A stretch of 7,542 nt of DNA from positions 1 through 7,542 of the forward strand of contig JAGGWE010000174.1 of NCBI GenBank assembly GCA_021157665.1, written 5' to 3'. This document shows positions 5,542-7,542 of the stretch, in pieces. Both the position numbers and the translations under genes were made by a program. The notes beneath the pieces were generated by a model. It was not told the DNA's origin and searched no databases. It saw only the letters and a program-made list of their open reading frames with translations. The stretch comes from Sulfurimonas sp. (GTDB lineage Bacteria > Campylobacterota > Campylobacteria > Campylobacterales > Sulfurimonadaceae). How positions within the stretch are numbered: position 1 is the stretch's first letter; each line of letters opens with the position of its first letter.

Positions 5542-7542
5542 CTTCTCCCATTATTTCTAGTATAGTTTTTCTTAAAACATGATTGACAAATATTATACTT
5601 AGAGTTTACTGGTAGTGGGGCATTACAAATACGACATCTTTGAACAAAATGACTTTGTTGAAGTGATTCCTCTATAAATTTATTTAAAACACCTCTTGAT
5701 ATACGAGCTTTTTGTGAATCTATAAAATAATCATTAAACCTGTAACTAAGCCACAAATATAATGAAATCTCTTTTACCATATCCTCTGCTCTTAAAAGTT
5801 CATCTGTTGTTTGAGCATACTCCCCAACAAGAACAGGAGGAGTATATCTAGCTGGAACTTTGTTTTGAAGTGCGACAATATAACTCTCATATGCAGAGAT
5901 AATATATGGTGATTTTAAAGTGAGGGGTGCACATGCCAAATGATATTTTGTAGCAATATCTAAGTCATACTTATCAACTATTTCAGCAGCTTCAAGCATA
6001 TCATCTAAATTTGAAGCATGAAATGGTCCATTAAACTCCATATTATCACCAAAAAATTTCAAAATCTCGAGTAAAGAATTCTCCTCTAAAATAGTCCCAA
6101 CAAGTTTTATATGTTCCATATTTGCCATAACTTTAAATGGAATCGTGATAGTTTTCGCCGCTTTATAAAAATTCTTTTTTACTATCTTTAAAGTTTCTGG
6201 ATTTAAAGCACCTACAAAACCCTCTTCATTTAGCCCATACCTTCCTGCTCTACCAGAGATTTGATGAACTTCTGATGGATATAAATTTCTTTGTGAAACT
6301 CCATCAAATTTCTCAGCCTTAGAGAAAAGTAAAGTTTTTATAGGCAAATTCATCCCCATTGCAATAGCATCTGTTGCTATTAAAATTTCAGTTTCACCCT
6401 CTCTAAATCTTCTAGCTTCCTCTCTTCTTACCTCTGGTGAAAGGTTTCCATAAACAACACTTACACTAAAAAATCTTGAAAAATTTTGCTTTAATCTCAA
6501 AACATCTTTTCTACTAAAAGCGATTATAGCAGTACCTGCTTCAACATCTTGAGGATTAGTTGATGTATCTAAAAGTGTAAGTGGATTTTTTCTCTCAAAC
6601 TCTATAATCTCAAGCTCCTCACCTAGATACTCAGCAAGAGCCACAACTGCATCTTTAGAGTTAGGTGAACCAGTCATAATAATCTCTTTTGCAGGTGAAC
6701 CAATAATAGCATTTGCCCATGCCCAACCACGGTCCCTATCATCTATCATCTGAACCTCATCAATAACACAAACATCAACATCAACTTCAAAGTTCAACAT
6801 CTCAATAGTTGAACTAATATGTGTTGCATCCTCATCTAAAATCTGCTCCTCACCAGTAATAAGCGAAGCACTAACCCCATGCTCTTTTAAGTTCTCATAA
6901 CCCTCTAGTGCAAGAAGTCTTAGTGGTGCAAGATAGTAACCAGTATCAGCCTCTTCTAAGCTTTTCATAGCCTGATAAGTTTTACCACTATTTGTAGGAC
7001 CGATATGTAAAGTCAGTTTTCGTCTCATCTCTCTAGCTAAAGGAAATAGATTTTTAAAATCTCGAATAGTTCTAGCCAAAAGTGCATGACGCTGTTTTTT
7101 CACAAGCTGTTCTTGAATATTGTATATAAAAATTCGTGTTGTTTTTCTAACTATTTTAGGAGTGATAAGCAAAGATTTTGGCATCAACTCTACTAAAAAT
7201 TCATACACTTTTTGATGAAGTTCTTCATCACTAAAATGAAGTAGCGTAGCATAGTTTCCACATGCCAGAACCAACTCATTTAACTCACCTAAAAAACTCT
7301 CTTCTTGCTCTTTTTTAGCACTTAAAAGTAGCTCTGAAAAATCCAATGCCTCAGAGTTCCAAATAGATTCCAGCAAGCCATTTAACTCAATATGTAATTC
7401 TAAGATATATGGCACGTGAATATCTGAAAATGGAAGCTTTATCGATTCATGAACTCGAACTAAAATCTCCTGCTCATGTAAAACCAAATCTTGAACATCT
7501 AAGCTTATATCTATTAAACTACGAAGTATCGTAGTTTTTAAA
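5529..7542 (-). CDS. SUV3-like DExH-box RNA helicase with C-terminal zinc ribbon, 5'-truncated by the window edge
   Basis: This is an ATP-dependent helicase of superfamily 2, closest in its motifs to SUV3, the RNA helicase of the mitochondrial degradosome; a role in RNA turnover is inferred. The frame stays open from TTG 7487 to the right edge without a stop, adding about 18 residues, and that TTG has no Shine-Dalgarno, so the real start lies outside. Numbered from the TTG: motif I GPTNSGKT (163-170), Ia APLRLLALE (187-195), TGEE (211-214), motif II DEVQ (243-246), motif III TGSPNS (272-277), motif V ATDAIAMGMN (371-380), motif VI QISGRAGRYG (409-418). A helical region follows. The C-terminus has CxxC pairs at 618/621 and 634/637, a zinc ribbon, and ends in the basic tail NNGRRARR. 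About 160 or more residues before motif I match nothing I recognise. Convergent with the chemoreceptor, stops 10 bases apart. Confidence 0.88.
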   Translation of the reverse strand, partial: LKTTILRSLIDISLDVQDLVLHEQEILVRVHESIKLPFSDIHVPYILELHIELNGLLESIWNSEALDFSELLLSAKKEQEESFLGELNELVLACGNYATLLHFSDEELHQKVYEFLVELMPKSLLITPKIVRKTTRIFIYNIQEQLVKKQRHALLARTIRDFKNLFPLAREMRRKLTLHIGPTNSGKTYQAMKSLEEADTGYYLAPLRLLALEGYENLKEHGVSASLITGEEQILDEDATHISSTIEMLNFEVDVDVCVIDEVQMIDDRDRGWAWANAIIGSPAKEIIMTGSPNSKDAVVALAEYLGEELEIIEFERKNPLTLLDTSTNPQDVEAGTAIIAFSRKDVLRLKQNFSRFFSVSVVYGNLSPEVRREEARRFREGETEILIATDAIAMGMNLPIKTLLFSKAEKFDGVSQRNLYPSEVHQISGRAGRYGLNEEGFVGALNPETLKIVKKNFYKAAKTITIPFKVMANMEHIKLVGTILEENSLLEILKFFGDNMEFNGPFHASNLDDMLEAAEIVDKYDLDIATKYHLACAPLTLKSPYIISAYESYIVALQNKVPARYTPPVLVGEYAQTTDELLRAEDMVKEISLYLWLSYRFNDYFIDSQKARISRGVLNKFIEESLQQSHFVQRCRICNAPLPVNSKYNICQSCFKKNYTRNNGRRARR
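5929..5938 (+). repeat. CCACATGCCA decamer, copy 9 (one mismatch)
   Basis: GCACATGCCA, mismatch at the first base only. Inside the minus-strand helicase gene, across Leu517-Ala-Cys-Ala520. Confidence 0.65.
7258..7267 (+). repeat. CCACATGCCA decamer, copy 10 (exact)
   Basis: Inside the helicase gene across Leu74-Ala-Cys-Gly77, in the unassigned N-terminal region. Confidence 0.8.

Noticed and set aside
1130..7267. Decamers as a CRISPR array or a strand-polar Chi/KOPS-type signal
   Set aside because: The copies are too short and irregularly spaced for CRISPR, and six plus versus four minus copies show no strong strand bias over this window.
7410..7419. TGGCACGTGA as another decamer copy
   Set aside because: Two mismatches, one in the CATG core; not counted.
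7485..7487. TTG at 7487 as the start of the helicase
   Set aside because: It has no Shine-Dalgarno and the frame runs without a stop to the window edge.

Overview
The window is AT-rich bacterial DNA (roughly one-third GC by eye) that looks like Campylobacterota (Epsilonproteobacteria), probably a Sulfurimonas- or Sulfurospirillum-like organism. Support comes from an extended -10 promoter of the TTTTGCTATAAT type, tightly packed genes, a chemoreceptor with a periplasmic c-type heme motif, and the protein families present. The genus is inference. I see no tRNA, rRNA, CRISPR array or insertion sequence.

Positions 1-3870 hold five plus-strand genes for the late steps of adenosylcobamide (vitamin B12-type) synthesis: cbiB (its 5' end lies outside the window), cobT, cobU, then a 213-base gap, cobS and cobC. 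CbiB attaches the aminopropanol phosphate arm to adenosylcobyric acid. CobU phosphorylates and guanylylates cobinamide. CobT makes the alpha-ribazole phosphate lower-ligand nucleotide, CobS joins the two halves at the membrane, and CobC removes the last phosphate. The gap (2372-2584) holds a perfect 16-bp inverted repeat, much more GC-rich than its surroundings, and a good promoter just before the GTG start of cobS. The cluster may therefore be two transcription units. No cobalamin riboswitch is visible.

Positions 3929-5518 encode a methyl-accepting chemotaxis protein with its own promoter and a strong ribosome binding site. Its periplasmic domain carries a CxxCH heme c motif. Converging on it from the minus strand (5529 to beyond 7542) is a SUV3-like DExH RNA helicase with a C-terminal four-cysteine zinc ribbon. 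The helicase frame is open to the right edge, so its N-terminus is missing. The two convergent stop codons lie inside one imperfect hairpin, a possible shared terminator.

The most striking signal is not a gene. The decamer CCACATGCCA or its reverse complement occurs seven times exactly and three more times with one mismatch, all inside coding regions, in both orientations and in all three codon phases. By a rough composition estimate even one copy of its 9-base core would be unlikely in 7.5 kb. This points to selection at the DNA level. The density, about 1.3 per kb, resembles the DNA uptake sequences of Neisseria and Haemophilus, and I propose an uptake-type or other genome-wide DNA signal as the leading hypothesis.
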